From Omphiscola glabra (Eukaryota > Mollusca > Gastropoda > Lymnaeidae), in assembly GCA_964017045.1 (NCBI GenBank), contig OZ024811.1:16886312-16950311 (forward strand): 64,000 nucleotides of DNA, written 5' to 3'. The notes beneath the pieces were generated by a model. That model was not told where the DNA came from and did no database searches. It saw only the letters and a list, made by a program, of their open reading frames with translations. Shown here one piece after another: positions 1 to 12,600 of this stretch. Position 1 is the first letter of the stretch. Each line of letters opens with the position of its first letter. Made by a program: the position numbers and the translations under genes.

Positions 1-733
1 AAAAAAAGATTATTTTGCAACACCAAAAAAAATCGTCGCTAACGTTTATATAATGATTTGAATTACATGGGAAACCTAGACTTATTTTCTTATGTTATAA
101 TATATATTTTTTAACATTTGTTTTGCTTTTATTAACTGTATTAAGACACATGAATCATAACTTATCGTTTCCAAACATAGCTAATTGGTAAATTAAACTA
201 TTATTGCGTATATCAATTCCCCACTAACTTTTTTTAAAATAATTTTTTTGTTCTGGTTTTTGATATTCGGATATCAAATTTGCACAGACATTTTGATTAA
301 CCGAACATCATATTTCAGTTACACACTTCAAAATCTATTTTGTTTTTAAATAATTAATTACACAATTACACAATCTGTTTAAATAGTATCAGATCTTTCT
401 TTATTTTTTTTTTTCAATTTCTATCAGAGAGAAACATACCAACCATCATTAAATTATTTTGCGACCGAATTAGAGCTGTAGCAGAAAAAAAAGTGTGGTG
501 TGAAAAATGCCTCTGTCTAGACTAGACCCAATAACCAAAGTCCTTTATGCGTGATGTAATTTCTTATGATCAGGATGTCACTTGTCTGTGACCTAAAAAT
601 AAAGTTTATATTTTTCATAGGAAAAACATCAAATAAGGATAGATTTTAAAAAAAAACACCAATATAAATAAAGCAACAAGAAATATAACAAAACCTCTAA
701 ATAATAGACTATCTATACATTTAGCACAACTAT

Positions 734-787
<54 letters not shown>

Positions 788-1480
788 GTATATCCAATAG
801 TTGATATAACATCTATAACAAATGAAACAACACAATTACTAAATTAGATATAACACACCTAATAAACACAGCATTACAAACAAATGTACCATCATTAATA
901 TATATAACATCACAGATAAATATAAAATCACTAAAGATAAAATCATATTCTATAAGATACAAAAAAATAAAAGCCTAAAATTCTATTTTTAAAACATCTC
1001 CACTCATTGGTTAAGCATTTATCAATATTGCACCATTAAGCAATGAAATATCAGTGAATATAAGATCACGTGTAAAAAGAGCACGGTTAATCAGCATAAA
1101 ATCACCAAGAGATATAACATCACCAGTAAGTATAACATCAACAGTAAATATAACATCGCCAATGGCTAAATTAACATCACACTTCAATATATCACTACTA
1201 TTCAATAATAATATAACAAATAAATATAAAATACCAGATCCGATTTCACGTTGATTCGACCAGCAGCGACACGGAGCAATAATGTTATTGGATTCGGCTC
1301 CATTGGACTGGAAGTAAGACGTTAAGATAAGAGCGTAGCCGGTCCTGCGTGGTCCTGAGGCCTGGCTGTTGATTCTGTCTGAGATCAATTGTCGGCCCGC
1401 CTTATCAGTGACAGGCCATTGATCAGTTAAATGGGACAGAGGGAAAAACTGATAGAAATTATAGGGAGAAAAAAATGAGG
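1..1480. other. AT-rich stretch without a gene, with TA and degenerate ATAACATCA repeats
   Basis: A (TA)n run lies at about 731-788. From 820 to 1215 the sequence drifts through degenerate units like ATATAACATCACCAGTAA, an old minisatellite. Small ORFs here follow that repeat and show no protein signature. Positions 1250-1480 are less AT-rich but hold nothing I recognise. Confidence 0.5.
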
Positions 1481-1483
1481 AAG

Positions 1484-2240
1484 GGAGAGATCAATAAGAG
1501 TCTTGAGTGTTAAATACGGTGCTAGTTTCCTTGTTGATAAATAAAAGAAAAATAATGTATTGATACGTACCTAATAACGTCGCATAGGAGATGGCGTCGG
1601 TGGGCCGTCGAGCGCAAGCTCTTAATGCCCCTCCCGGCACACCCCCACACGGGCCAGTCGCCGGGTCTCCCCGCCGACAGACCGTGCGGCGGCGAGCTGG
1701 GAACTTTCCCCCTTGGCCTGGGGGATGTCCGGTCGACCGAAAACGCTGCGTTTAAAGCGTTCGCGGTCCACTCTCCGTGGGTCAGGTCGGCTTTACTTCC
1801 ACTCCGGGGGATGGTGTTGCGTTACCACCCCCCCCCCCCGCCCAGGGAGTCTTTCGTTCGGGACGTTGAGTTGGGACGAAACGGTTGCCTAGCAGCGGCT
1901 TTCTCACGGCCGCATAACGTTAATCATAGGTATAGGCTTATTCGCCACCCCTACCTCATATCCATCAACGTCAACAAGTAATCATTTTAGACACTGCTAC
2001 TCCCGTTGCGTTGGGAGTCATGCGGTCGGCCGGGGTTTTTTTGGCTTCGGGTGGGCATAGTCCCGCCACTCCACGAAGAGGCAAACCACATGTGGACGCC
2101 CCCAAGTTTCCCCAGGGACGCTGCCGTGGACGCACGGCACGGGATACGTACCTAATAAGCGTCACGAGTTTTAAACACGACGCTTGAGTGTCCCTGTAGA
2201 TAAAGAAGAGAAATGAAATGTATTGATGTTCACCTAAAAG
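1484..2240. repeat. GC-rich block between two diverged direct repeats
   Basis: A core of about 560 bp, much richer in G+C than its surroundings, lies between two related modules of about 90 bp (1484-1580 and 2143-2240). The modules share GATACGTACCTAATAA-like and TGTATTGAT segments. The block could be a small LTR-like or SINE-like mobile element or the remnant of one. I see no tRNA promoter boxes and no protein. ORFs inside it (1625-1981 plus, 1971-2417 minus) have no recognisable motif. Confidence 0.4.
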
Positions 2241-4640
2241 TACGGTTAGACTTGAGGATTTTAAAGAATGATCTTGGGGGCCGTAGAGTATAGTATTAAA
2301 AATAGATTTCTCAGAAAAGTAAATAATAATAATTACGTCATTCAGTCGCCTACTAGACTGTAATTTACCGAAATACATTTTTTTTGCAGTGGAAATCATA
2401 AGTAAAGGATGTGTCATTTAAAAATTGTTTTTTTAATGTTCATTCTCCTACAAAAGTTGTTTTTTTTTTTTATGTTCATTCTCCTACAAAAGTTTTTTTT
2501 TTTTTTTTATGGTAAGTGGGGTCATTTACACTTTGGGTTGATGTAAATGCTTTACAATAGAGTCTCTGGTATGAAAGATACGATTATAATAATAATAATA
2601 ATATCAAAACTTGGTGAAATAAATTAAATGGTAAGTGTGATCGAATAATCTCACTGGGTTGGTTTAATATTGCATTGTAAAAAGAACAGGATTTTTTTTT
2701 TAAAATGGTAAAGAATCACAGAGTAATATTATTTTTATTACTAACAAATTTACAACTCTAAAATCTATGTTTAATCTATAAATTAATGATTTACCTTTAC
2801 GTGTTCCAAGAGAAAAAAATTTGGAACAGTGTTTAATAAAAAAACAAACGCTAAAATATAGATACGGTCAGTGTTCATTCGGAGGCCACTGGAGCAATCG
2901 TTCTTTATAGACTGATGTTGCCATCATGCCGTCAGAGGTTACCTTTTATATCTTGTTTCTGTTTTTTTTTTTTTTTTATGTTTTGTTTTTTTTACATTTC
3001 GTTCATTAATATGATTTATATTAACCACCTTTGATTATTTTATTTGGGGTCACACGGTGCCCTGAAATTATGGGAACCGCTGCTGTTTCGCGGTCGCTAG
3101 ACAGCTCCGAGTTCCCCGTTATGTCTCGCGCCGTCTGTTTATGAGTTACGAGCCTCCAGTGTTTGCGGCCCGTGATCCAAGGAAGATTGAACCCCCAGGC
3201 CGCTTCTCCGATCCCCGCACGCCCAGCCCGTCGCGTATTCTGGCATTCACACAGTGAATATTACAGTGGTACAGGTGACAGGTAGTGTGCCACAAACCAG
3301 ATTATAATGGTGGAGTAAAAAAAAAAAAATACAACAAAAACAGAACACTTTATTTTTTTGTTCTATAGCCATAGTTAAGTTGGATTGGATTTACTTTCAT
3401 AATTGTAGCGGTAAGGATTAGTTGTTTATATATATATATATTTTTTTTTATATTTGTTTATATAATTTTAACACAAAAAAACAACAACAACAAAATAAAC
3501 ACTTTAAAAAAAATATTATAATTAACAAATTGATTTCTAATTCACATCGATCGGGTAGTGGATGTTTCGAGATATCACGATTAGGATTTTATTCTGATCT
3601 TGTTGTGAGAGAGCACTTTAGAAAGTTATGCGTATTTATATTCTAAAATACCAAGAACAAATATGATCTTCAAAATTGTGTACATTAGAATTGTATAAGT
3701 GCATTCATTACATGAGCGAAATTTGTCCCTAAAAATGTAACTATTTCGAAACTTGTTAATTTCTTTGTTAAAAAATGAAAAATGTCCTCACTGAAAACAT
3801 GTATTGTTTTCTCAAGTAGCATGTCATTGACATCGTTACACCACCTTTGTGGCACAACCCGTATGGAATGCGGTTAATAATACGACTGACATATATGGAA
3901 ATATAATATGCATATCCGTCTAGGAACAATCAATAATGTTTTTGTTATAAGAGCTTGGTCTTATCAGTATAAGTGTTCCTACGATCGCTTAGCTCCGTTG
4001 CAAGACACGTTCCTTGCGAGCTGAGTTGAAACTCATAACTGCGAAATAATCGCGCTTGTCACGTATGCATCTATGCAAGGGAAGAATGTGGAATCGGATA
4101 TTAAGACAAAAGATACTCTCTCTCGTCTTTGTTAAACTCCTACACCATCGATTGTTCCCAAATATGAACGATGTTTTTGTTATGATTAATTGGGACCAAA
4201 ACCAAAATTAGTTAAGCACAAGAAAGAAGAAATAGATTAGTTAAAAATGTAATTAAGAAATGGCTGGCTATTTTGGGGCAGTAATGGTATTTAGTTTAAC
4301 CTCTATCAAGTCAAATACACTGGACTCTATCAACAGGTTGTGACAGTGATTCTCAACCAAAAAAAAATAAATAATAAAGGACTTACTATCTTACATTATT
4401 AAATCAAAGCTTTTGTGTAGTTTTGCATTCTAAACTTAACAAGCTTTGAAAAGCCACTTAATATTTAATTTTTTTTATATGACCTTCGTTAAACAATAAT
4501 ATCTACCAACTTAGTATCCTCAATAATCCTTTAGACATTCATTCAAACTGTTTGTAGTATTAGTGGTGGTGTAGAAGAGAAATAAAGCATAGTATCAAAG
4601 TATTTCTTTTCCTTACATTTTAGAGCTATTTGTTTGTATG
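2241..4640. other. Gene-free stretch with homopolymers and a hAT-like end fragment
   Basis: Two copies of a 33-36-bp T-rich unit sit at about 2437-2510. At 3043-3084 a segment reading GGGGTCACACGGTGCCC and ending in GGGAACCGCTG looks like a hAT-type terminal region; the GC-rich 150 bases after it are unidentified. The rest is AT-rich with no gene I can support. Confidence 0.4.
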
Positions 4641-5165
4641 GGATTTTGGTATTGATATGGGCGCGGCGCATTTTCAAATGATTGTATGGGCATTTCGATT
4701 TCTATATGTTTGTTGTATGCAAGGGAAAATTTGAACGTCTTTTTTTAAAAACTCCTTTTTCATATTAATTTCGCTTTTGTGCGCGTGTTTCTCTCTTTCT
4801 GTCTGTCTGGATTTTGGCAAAATCTCCGGAGCGCTTACTGACCATCTTCCCTTCAAGCTTTCGAGCTAAAACTTGGCTCATAGACTCGTTACCGATGACA
4901 ACTAGTTATATCATATTTTTAGCCCCCCCCCCCCCCCCAAAGTAACCCCCAAAATTCAGTTTTCCTGTTTTTCAAGGAGAAGATGAAGGAAATATAACGC
5001 CACTGATTTCATGAAATAAAATTTCTGATAAATAAGATTCTTTAAAAAAAAAATACATCGCAAGTGCCTTTGGTGCGCAATATTTCCTTTTTTTCTGAAA
5101 TAGTTTTTGTGGTAATAAATCTGCCGTGTTAAAGCGGGTGGGACTTTAGAATATTAATATTAAAT
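4640..5165. repeat. Unclassified interspersed repeat, copy 1
   Basis: The part from about 5058 to 5155 (ATCGCAAGTGCCTTTGG through AAAGCGGGTGGG and TTAGAAT) is clearly related to 49240-49332, and both follow a stretch with a CATAGACT motif. Such paired similarity marks a dispersed repeat family. No coding potential or terminal repeat is evident. Confidence 0.45.
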
Positions 5166-5243
5166 ACAATATTTAAAAATTCATATAAAGGATTTATATG
5201 AAAAACTTTGTTTATGGGGTTTGTTAAATTGTATAGATCAATA

Positions 5244-5560
5244 TTTTATTTAGTTGGTACCCAATACAAATATAATTTATATTTTATTTAGTTGGTACCC
5301 AATACAAATATAATTTATATGTTATTTAGTTGGTACCCAATACAAATATAATTTATATGTTATTTAGTTGGTACCCAATACAAATATAATTTATATGTTA
5401 TTTAGTTGGTACCCAATACAAATATAATTTATATGTTATTTAGTTGGTACCCAATACAAATATAATTTATATGTTATTTAGTTGGTACCCAATACAAATA
5501 TAATTTAGATTTTATTTAGTTGGTACCCAATACAAATATAATTTATATTTTATTTAGCTA
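5244..5560. repeat. 38-bp minisatellite
   Basis: Eight units start at 5251, 5289, 5327, 5365, 5403, 5441, 5479 and 5517. Each contains TAGTTGGTACCCAATACAAA and an AT-rich half. They differ only in TATGT versus TATTT or TAGAT. The near identity implies recent expansion. There are no unique spacers, so it is not a CRISPR. Confidence 0.95.
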
Positions 5561-6159
5561 ACTCTGATACTTCTTTCGGAGCTGTTTTGTCGTTGCTGTT
5601 GCTTCTTTTCTGACCTTAGGGTCCAGTCGGTTTGACCTCGTTGTCTAGGTACCAACAGTACCAACATGTCCAACACATGCCAACTCGCTGGCTTGACTGA
5701 ACCGTAATGAGAGGTTAGGGGTGAGTGGGGGGGGGGGCTGAGGTAGGGGACAAGTGGCTTTCATTTTCTAACATGACCGTGCCGTTAGATCTTTGTCCTT
5801 GATAAATGGGGGTCCGTATTGATTGAGACGGTATCAGCTTACACTTTGACGTGACTATTGAAGGGTGGGGTGGGGGGGGGACACAAACCCTGAGCTGATA
5901 TGTCGATATCTTTCGGTGGAATCTATCGACACGTGATACGTGGGTTCATCGATACGCTACGTGAGGTGTACCGATATGTGTTTTGGTGGGCTACACTTGG
6001 GCTGTTCCGATATGTGTTTTGGTGGAATGTATTGATACTTTTAGAGCTACTATCTTCTTGCATCAAATCAAATACTAACAAGCTATTTCAGTTATAATTT
6101 AACAGTACATGTACTGGATTATTAACTTTTAAACCATATTTTGTTGTTGTTGTTTTTTA
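5561..6159. other. Gene-free stretch upstream of the DTHD1-like exons
   Basis: It holds G-runs (5727-5739, 5867-5880) and a degenerate repeat around CGATATGTGTTTTGGTGG (5968 and 6008). An upstream exon or promoter of the death-domain gene may be in or before this stretch, but I cannot point to one. Confidence 0.4.
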
Positions 6160-6293
6160 AATGTCACCTAATATTTTCATACTACTCTCTATTACGTCAT
6201 ACGTTGAGTCAACCCTCTTGTCCTGTTACAGTATTATCCAAACCGGAAGACGACCGCACGTCGGTAGCCAGCAATGACAGTGCTGGTAGCCAG
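6160..6293 (+). pseudogene. Perfect copy of the 5' half of DTHD1-like exon 2
   Basis: These 134 bases are identical to 7559-7692, covering the polypyrimidine tract, the acceptor and the first 62 bases of exon 2. The copy stops inside the exon and has no donor; read in the exon frame it meets a TGA 15 bases after the copy ends. It is probably a non-functional partial duplicate, though its intact acceptor could still attract splicing. Confidence 0.85.
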
Positions 6294-6515
6294 GCAGCTT
6301 ATATTTGAAGCATAGACTTGAAGCATAGACCTGAAGCATGTACTTGAAGCATATTCTTGAAACATTTAAATTTTATGTTCATTTTCGAGAAGTAGATATA
6401 GAGAGATAGATACGTAGTTAACATCTATTAAACACTTCAACTAAAGCATTGTATGTTATTCACACACAATTCAAATGTATGCTGATTTCAATTTTTATTA
6501 TCATTTTTTTTTATT

Positions 6516-6684
6516 ATGCCATGTTCTGACAGTGACCTAAACATGCCCAGTGAAACCAAAGGTCATGGGAGTTCAACCAATCATGGCCATGGACACAAAT
6601 CCGGCCCGGATGTTGATAACTCCTCCTCTAATAAAAGAGCGGGGAGAGCCCAAACTAATAGACCTACACCAAAGGACAAGAAAG
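6516..6684 (+). CDS. DTHD1-like exon 1 of the model (start uncertain)
   Basis: This exon encodes a polar, His/Ser/Lys-rich segment and ends in phase 1 at a GTACAC donor. Its last G joins the TA of the exon at 7631 to make a Val codon, which keeps the frame. In-frame ATGs lie at 6516 and 6543. A strong T-rich tract followed by an AG at 6530-6531 looks like a splice acceptor. The exon may therefore start at 6532 in phase 2, with one or more exons further upstream that I could not identify. The N-terminus of the protein is not settled. Confidence 0.55.
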
Positions 6685-9600
6685 GTACACATTATAGCGA
6701 TTTAGTCTCTTAATAAGAAGCTCCACTGCAAAAAACAATACTTTTTTTTTGAAATACAATTTATTCAAACATACAAAACAATTCGATTTTGTCTCAAACA
6801 ATTAAATGCTCCTGTAGCCAGAGGTGTAGCTAGGTTTAGTGCATCCCGGGGAGGCCAAACATTTTACCGCCCCCTCCACTAAAGAAACCCCACTGCAAGT
6901 GGTAGAAACTTCCGCCCCTCAAAACAAGGAAAGGAGTGCCACACTGAAAGGGGTGGGGGGGGGGCGGATCGCCCACTCCGCACATCCTTCTTACGCCACT
7001 GCCGCTAATATACCCTTAAAAGCTCACAGCTCTCTAGCATTCTTCTACTATTTGTAATTCGAAACATGCTATTTATTCAATTGTTTTTTTTGTAAGAGTC
7101 TCATCATCTGTGATACGTCATTGCCTTCAGGAAACTATCCAAATAAGCACGCATTGACAACATGATACACTTAATGCCCCCCCCCCCCTTTTTTTTTCTT
7201 CTTTATATTTTCTTCTAAACTCTGATAATAATTTTCAGTCATTGATTTTCCACAAAGCATTATTATTTTTTCTTTCTTTTTACAGAAATCGTATTTATGT
7301 CAAACACTATTTCCTTGATAATCAGTTTTGTACAATAATATCTCGGTAATCCATTTCATGCACACAAAAATAAAAATTGATATTCAATTTCATAAAATAT
7401 TTTCTTGATAATCCGTTTCATACACTATTGTGTTGATAATCCGTTTCATACACTATTGTCTTGATAATCCGTTTCATACAATATTTTCTTGCCGATCCAT
7501 TAAACAAAATATTTACTTGACAATCCATTTCATACATCAATTTCTTGATAATCAATTCAATGTCACCTAATATTTTCATACTACTCTCTATTACGTCATA
7601 CGTTGAGTCAACCCTCTTGTCCTGTTACAGTATTATCCAAACCGGAAGACGACCGCACGTCGGTAGCCAGCAATGACAGTGCTGGTAGCCAGTCACGTAA
7701 CGAGCCGGTCAGGGAAAAGCCGAGAAGTGACATGGCTGTTGACGCAAACGCGAACGGGAGAGACACCACCGAGCAAGACAAAGAACACGAAACAAAGCCA
7801 TCGGAGAAAAGAGACTTCAAAAAGTCGTGAGTCAATATTTCTCATTTCAGTAATGCGTACTCTTTCAAATGGGAAGTAAAAAAAAAATGTTGGTGCTAAT
7901 AATATACTTCGTACTCTATGAGGTAAGATCATCAAGAAGGAAAAAAATTATTTTTTTTCTGAGAGAAAAGAGCATAATGGGTTGGTGCATATCATTTCCG
8001 CTTTCTTATCATTTTATGGTTGTCACGGTTTGGCTAAGTAAAACCGGATTGGATGACGTCACCGCGAAACTTGAGAGAAAGGACATTTTTTCAGAGTATT
8101 AGTATAAATTATATTTTAAAAACTATTTTATTGGGTATGTTTTAATTAACCCTTCGTAACTTATTGGAATCGAGTTTAGAGCCAACCCCAATGGGTTAAA
8201 GTAGGCATCAACCACCGGCAAACTACTCTGTTTCACAAAAATGTAAACGTTGCTCGTAACAGTACGTCTTTACTTATTGATACTGGTTGTTTATTTCCAC
8301 CCACCGAGTGACTTCAAGGTCTAAATTTAGTAACTGAATTCGGGTTGGAGGCGATATGAAGTGTTATGCTATTGCATCAAATATTTCTGACTTATATTTA
8401 ATTTGGCGTTAAAGCCTTGATTAGTGAGCCAAATGAACTTTATCTGTCATTGTTTCTTTAAGTTTAAGAAAACGTTCAGGAAAATTATGTTTAACACAAC
8501 ACACAGTGATACGATGAATGAGGAAACTGTATGTCTTGTCTCGGCTTCGTTAGTCTCGATGAAGTGATTTCCATTTAGGTATTTAAAAAAAAAAACACCC
8601 ATTCCTTCCCACCCTGTTGGCTAAGACCAGGGTGTAGCTTCTGTTCTTATCCCCCGGGTTTATTAAACCTGGTTTTGGGGTTGGGGGGGGGGGTGGGACG
8701 CGATATCTCGCTTGGTTTTCAGCTTGGGTCGTGGCGAAAGGAAAGAAGAAAAGTGAGAGCCGCAAGGCTAAGTTACCCAAAATGGCAGACTTTGAAGAGC
8801 GACTACCCCAGTATCGTAATACATCTGGGGGAACCCTTGATATTAAGAAAATATATATATATATAATAAAGGGATTGACATGTGCGAATTGCTTTTAAAA
8901 TTGTGAGATTTCATGGCAACTAGGATTCTAAATACAGCCAAGAAAAACTAAGAAGTTAAAATAATAAAACTTACATGTGCGGTTATTTAAAAGAACAATT
9001 TTTTGAAATCTTCATAAACAATCATTGATATTTTAACGAATTATATACAATCGTTTACGAATTTGTGAGGCTTAACTTAGTTAATCTTCTTCCATTTTTC
9101 TTGGTTACCTAGCAACGTGACGCCAACTAACTTCAATGTGAGAGAGTTCAACACCAACATGTCCGAGTTCATCAAGACGCTGGATGACCCCCGCTACAGC
9201 CAAGTGGACGGGGAATACCCGGTGGGGGAGCTGGTCTCCGTCGTTCAGATGGTCACCAAGTCGGTCAATGACTACAGGTATGTTAGCAGTTAGCAGCGTG
9301 ATACGCTTGTTATCAAACCAAGGCGACTTCTTACAATTTCAAAGTGAACTGTTTCCATTGAGGATAAAGCTGTTATAAACTTTTTCTAGTTGGAGTTTTA
9401 TCTTTTTTAAAAAAAAATTGCTCCTATTATTTTTTATTTGTTGTTGTTAACAATGCAGCTAGTGTTGTCTTTTTTTAAAAATCTTAAATGCACGCAGCCA
9501 AATTTAAAAATCTTAACTATAATACAATACGTTAAAACCAGAAGCAATAGTTCTCTAGGAATATACGTATTTCTCCAATCCTGTGTTCGATAAGCGCGCA

Positions 9601-12600
9601 AAATGCAATTCCCAGAAATTTTCACTAATTGAGATTCTTATAAAGCACGTTAGTTTAAGTTTAATTTATGTTTTGTCATGCAACTTTAGTAGATGGGAAG
9701 TTCACGAACTGCCGCCGCCATTGTTTGGCGGTTTCATCATCATCATCATCATCATGTCCCTTAGTCCTTGGACCGTTGGGGCGCCACAGATGACATGAAA
9801 ACTTTCCCTCTCCATTCCTTTGGCGGGTTAATTCACGTTATTAATAACGTGATTCACTTTGTATCAATAGAAAATGAATTTCGTGTCTAGATAACTGGGC
9901 GCTCAGTTTCAATAATGTTTTAACACTGAAGTATCTCCCCGTGTACAGAATCCACACGACGGACACACAGTCCCAACTGGAACATCTGAGAGACGCCATG
10001 AAGACGATCAGAGAGCACCTTCACTTTAGTGTCACCCGCCAGGCCATGGACCTACGCACAGGTAGGACACGTGTTATTTGTATGCGATCCGTGAACTTTG
10101 TGTTTGTTTGGTTGTTTGTTGTTTATGTTTAAATCAATTTTTACACGTTCGTAATGTGGTAATCATAGTAATCGATCCGAACAGAGCACAGGTCCCTTTT
10201 CCAATAGCAATGGAAACATTAATACAGAAACATATGGATCAGGCTGTACGTCGAATCGTATAACGCAGCTCGATATAAGTAGAAGAATTTAGTGCAGCCT
10301 CTTTGTCTCCCAGCTGCGGTGTGATTTAGCCACACCCGCAGAAAACAACGTAAACCCTATTAGAGGGCGTCTGTAAAACACCGGAGTCTCTCCGGAGTGG
10401 GAAGAGGCGACATTGGGACGTAAAACGTATCCACCCCAGCCCTAGAAAGTCCGGTCCGGTTGTTGTGTGAAAGCAGCATCCCGGCCGGCCAGGCGTTCTG
10501 TTTCTGGTGCCACCTCACTCGTATAGTCAATCGAGGGGGAAGGGTGGATGAGTCTGTCTCAGGGGCTGAAAGCTCCCGGCGTGCCACTTCGCGGCCCGAC
10601 TAGAATAAAGACTGCTTTGGGGGGGGGGGGGGTAGTTTGTGGCCAGTTGAGTCTAGCGGAGGGTGATTTGGGGAAGACCTCATGAACTTCGGCTCAATAG
10701 TTTACTGTTTTCTATTGTAGATTAGTTTAGTGCATCCTTCTTCCACAATTGTCACACATCTCCTGCCAAACAAATATCACTTAAACCAAAGACAGACCAA
10801 AGACAATTCGTTGCACCTACAACAAAAAGACACGAGACACCAATGCATACAATACAACACAATATTAATATACGGTGTGCAACAACGTCTAGACAATGTC
10901 CAAACTCGGTAACATTGTATGGCGTCATGTGTCTATTAATAGACGTCAGTTGCCAAAGTAGGTCAATTTTCAAGTTGTAACGTCATTTGCCTATGCATAA
11001 CATCATGTTTTACTGTAAAAAGTCATAACGTAAGCATTTAGTTGATGCCACAACCTTGTGTCAGATGCAATGAAGCTGGGAATCATTTGATTAAAAAAAA
11101 CAAAACACGTTCAATTATTGCGGTTTGAGGGGGGAGTGGTGTGAGGGGGGCACTGTTGGGATATCTCGAATCATCGAAAATAACTGCTAGAATCGCCATG
11201 CTTATTTATTCACAGTCAACAGTAATAATTACAAACATTTATTTAACTTTTCAACAACAACACATTTTTTTTTATAAAAAAATCGCATTGTGACAGTACA
11301 CTAGAAAAGGTAAAAAAAAACAAACCAACAAACAAACAAATTATATGTGAACTATGTTTTTTTCTTTATTCAATGTTCTTTTAGCAAACACGTTGGTTCA
11401 TTTGCGAATGGGTCCAAACCGGAAGGTTCTTTTTTACTCCTATAGCAACTACCTCTGATGTCGGAAGAGGCAGTTTCCGATCATTCAATGATATCAACTG
11501 ATTTAATGGTATCAGATTCTGGCTGTTGCATTACCGAAAGGGAACAACCGCACAAAATGTTCAATGGTCACTTCGGCCATGTGTTTGTCTTAAAGATGCG
11601 GGGGGGAAAGACAACATTTATATTGTTTTAAAAACAAGTATTGTCCTCAGTACATTGGAATTGCTTTTCTAACGTGTCAATGAATTTCGTTTCATGAATT
11701 TTAAACAAAGCGCTTGCTTGCGTGCGACGCAATCTTCTTCGCCAGAAATCTATCACACAGATCGATAGCGAGTAAAGAAATTTGATTCTAATAAATCGAC
11801 AACTTGTGAAGATACTTTCTTTTTTATTTACCTTGCAAGACCGAGATCAACATTTGATACCCCCACTTTTTCCTAATCATGCTTTTCTGCATGTAAGATA
11901 ATTGGTGCTTAGTCCTCCGAAGGCGACCCCGACGACATTACATGGTGAGGTCGCCAGGCGCCCTGTGAGTCATGTTTATGTTTGGAAAAGTCGAGGCACG
12001 TTAATCTAGATCTATGGCACGCATACTCTAAAAAAAATGATGACTTTTTAAATATTATTTTTTTTTAAAATTGGGCAGCATTTTAGATGGTCAAAATCAG
12101 CTGCTGTTTTGATGACGTCATAAGTTTATTATTATTTCTTAAAGTCTTTTATATTGAGCGCACGTGAGAAAATAATTAGTTTGTGAGTTTGAGCTAAAAG
12201 CATTTCGCGTATTGTTGCGTTGAAGATAAAAAAAAGGGCTAAATCCACACACAGGCTTTAACAGGAAATAAGCTTGGATTATCAGAAATCTTTAAATATC
12301 ATTGAATCTAAATACCTGTTCACGTGATACACCATTTCATCTAATGTCCTCGGCCGGAAGTTGTAAATAGCAGAGCTCAAGTCCAGCGATCATTAAGCTT
12401 GAACGTTCAATATGATTTATTGGGGGGAAAAGATCGATGGTTAGAACACGCCTTATTCTGATATCTGTTATAATCCCTAGAAATCCCTGCCTTGATTGGC
12501 TTCTAGTGTTATGGTTTTTATTATTATTTTAACTTTATAACTTAAAATCAAAATATTTTTTTAAAAAAGTAATTCCTTTTCCCAATGAATGGCATTATAG

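Noticed and set aside
1590..2140. Ribosomal RNA gene fragment
   Set aside because: GC-rich, but I recognised no conserved rRNA segment in it.
1625..2417. Protein-coding genes in the GC-rich block
   Set aside because: Open frames there follow from high GC; the predicted proteins are low in recognisable motifs and the block is flanked by direct repeats.
5244..5560. CRISPR array
   Set aside because: Units are contiguous 38-bp repeats with no variable spacers, in a eukaryotic genome.
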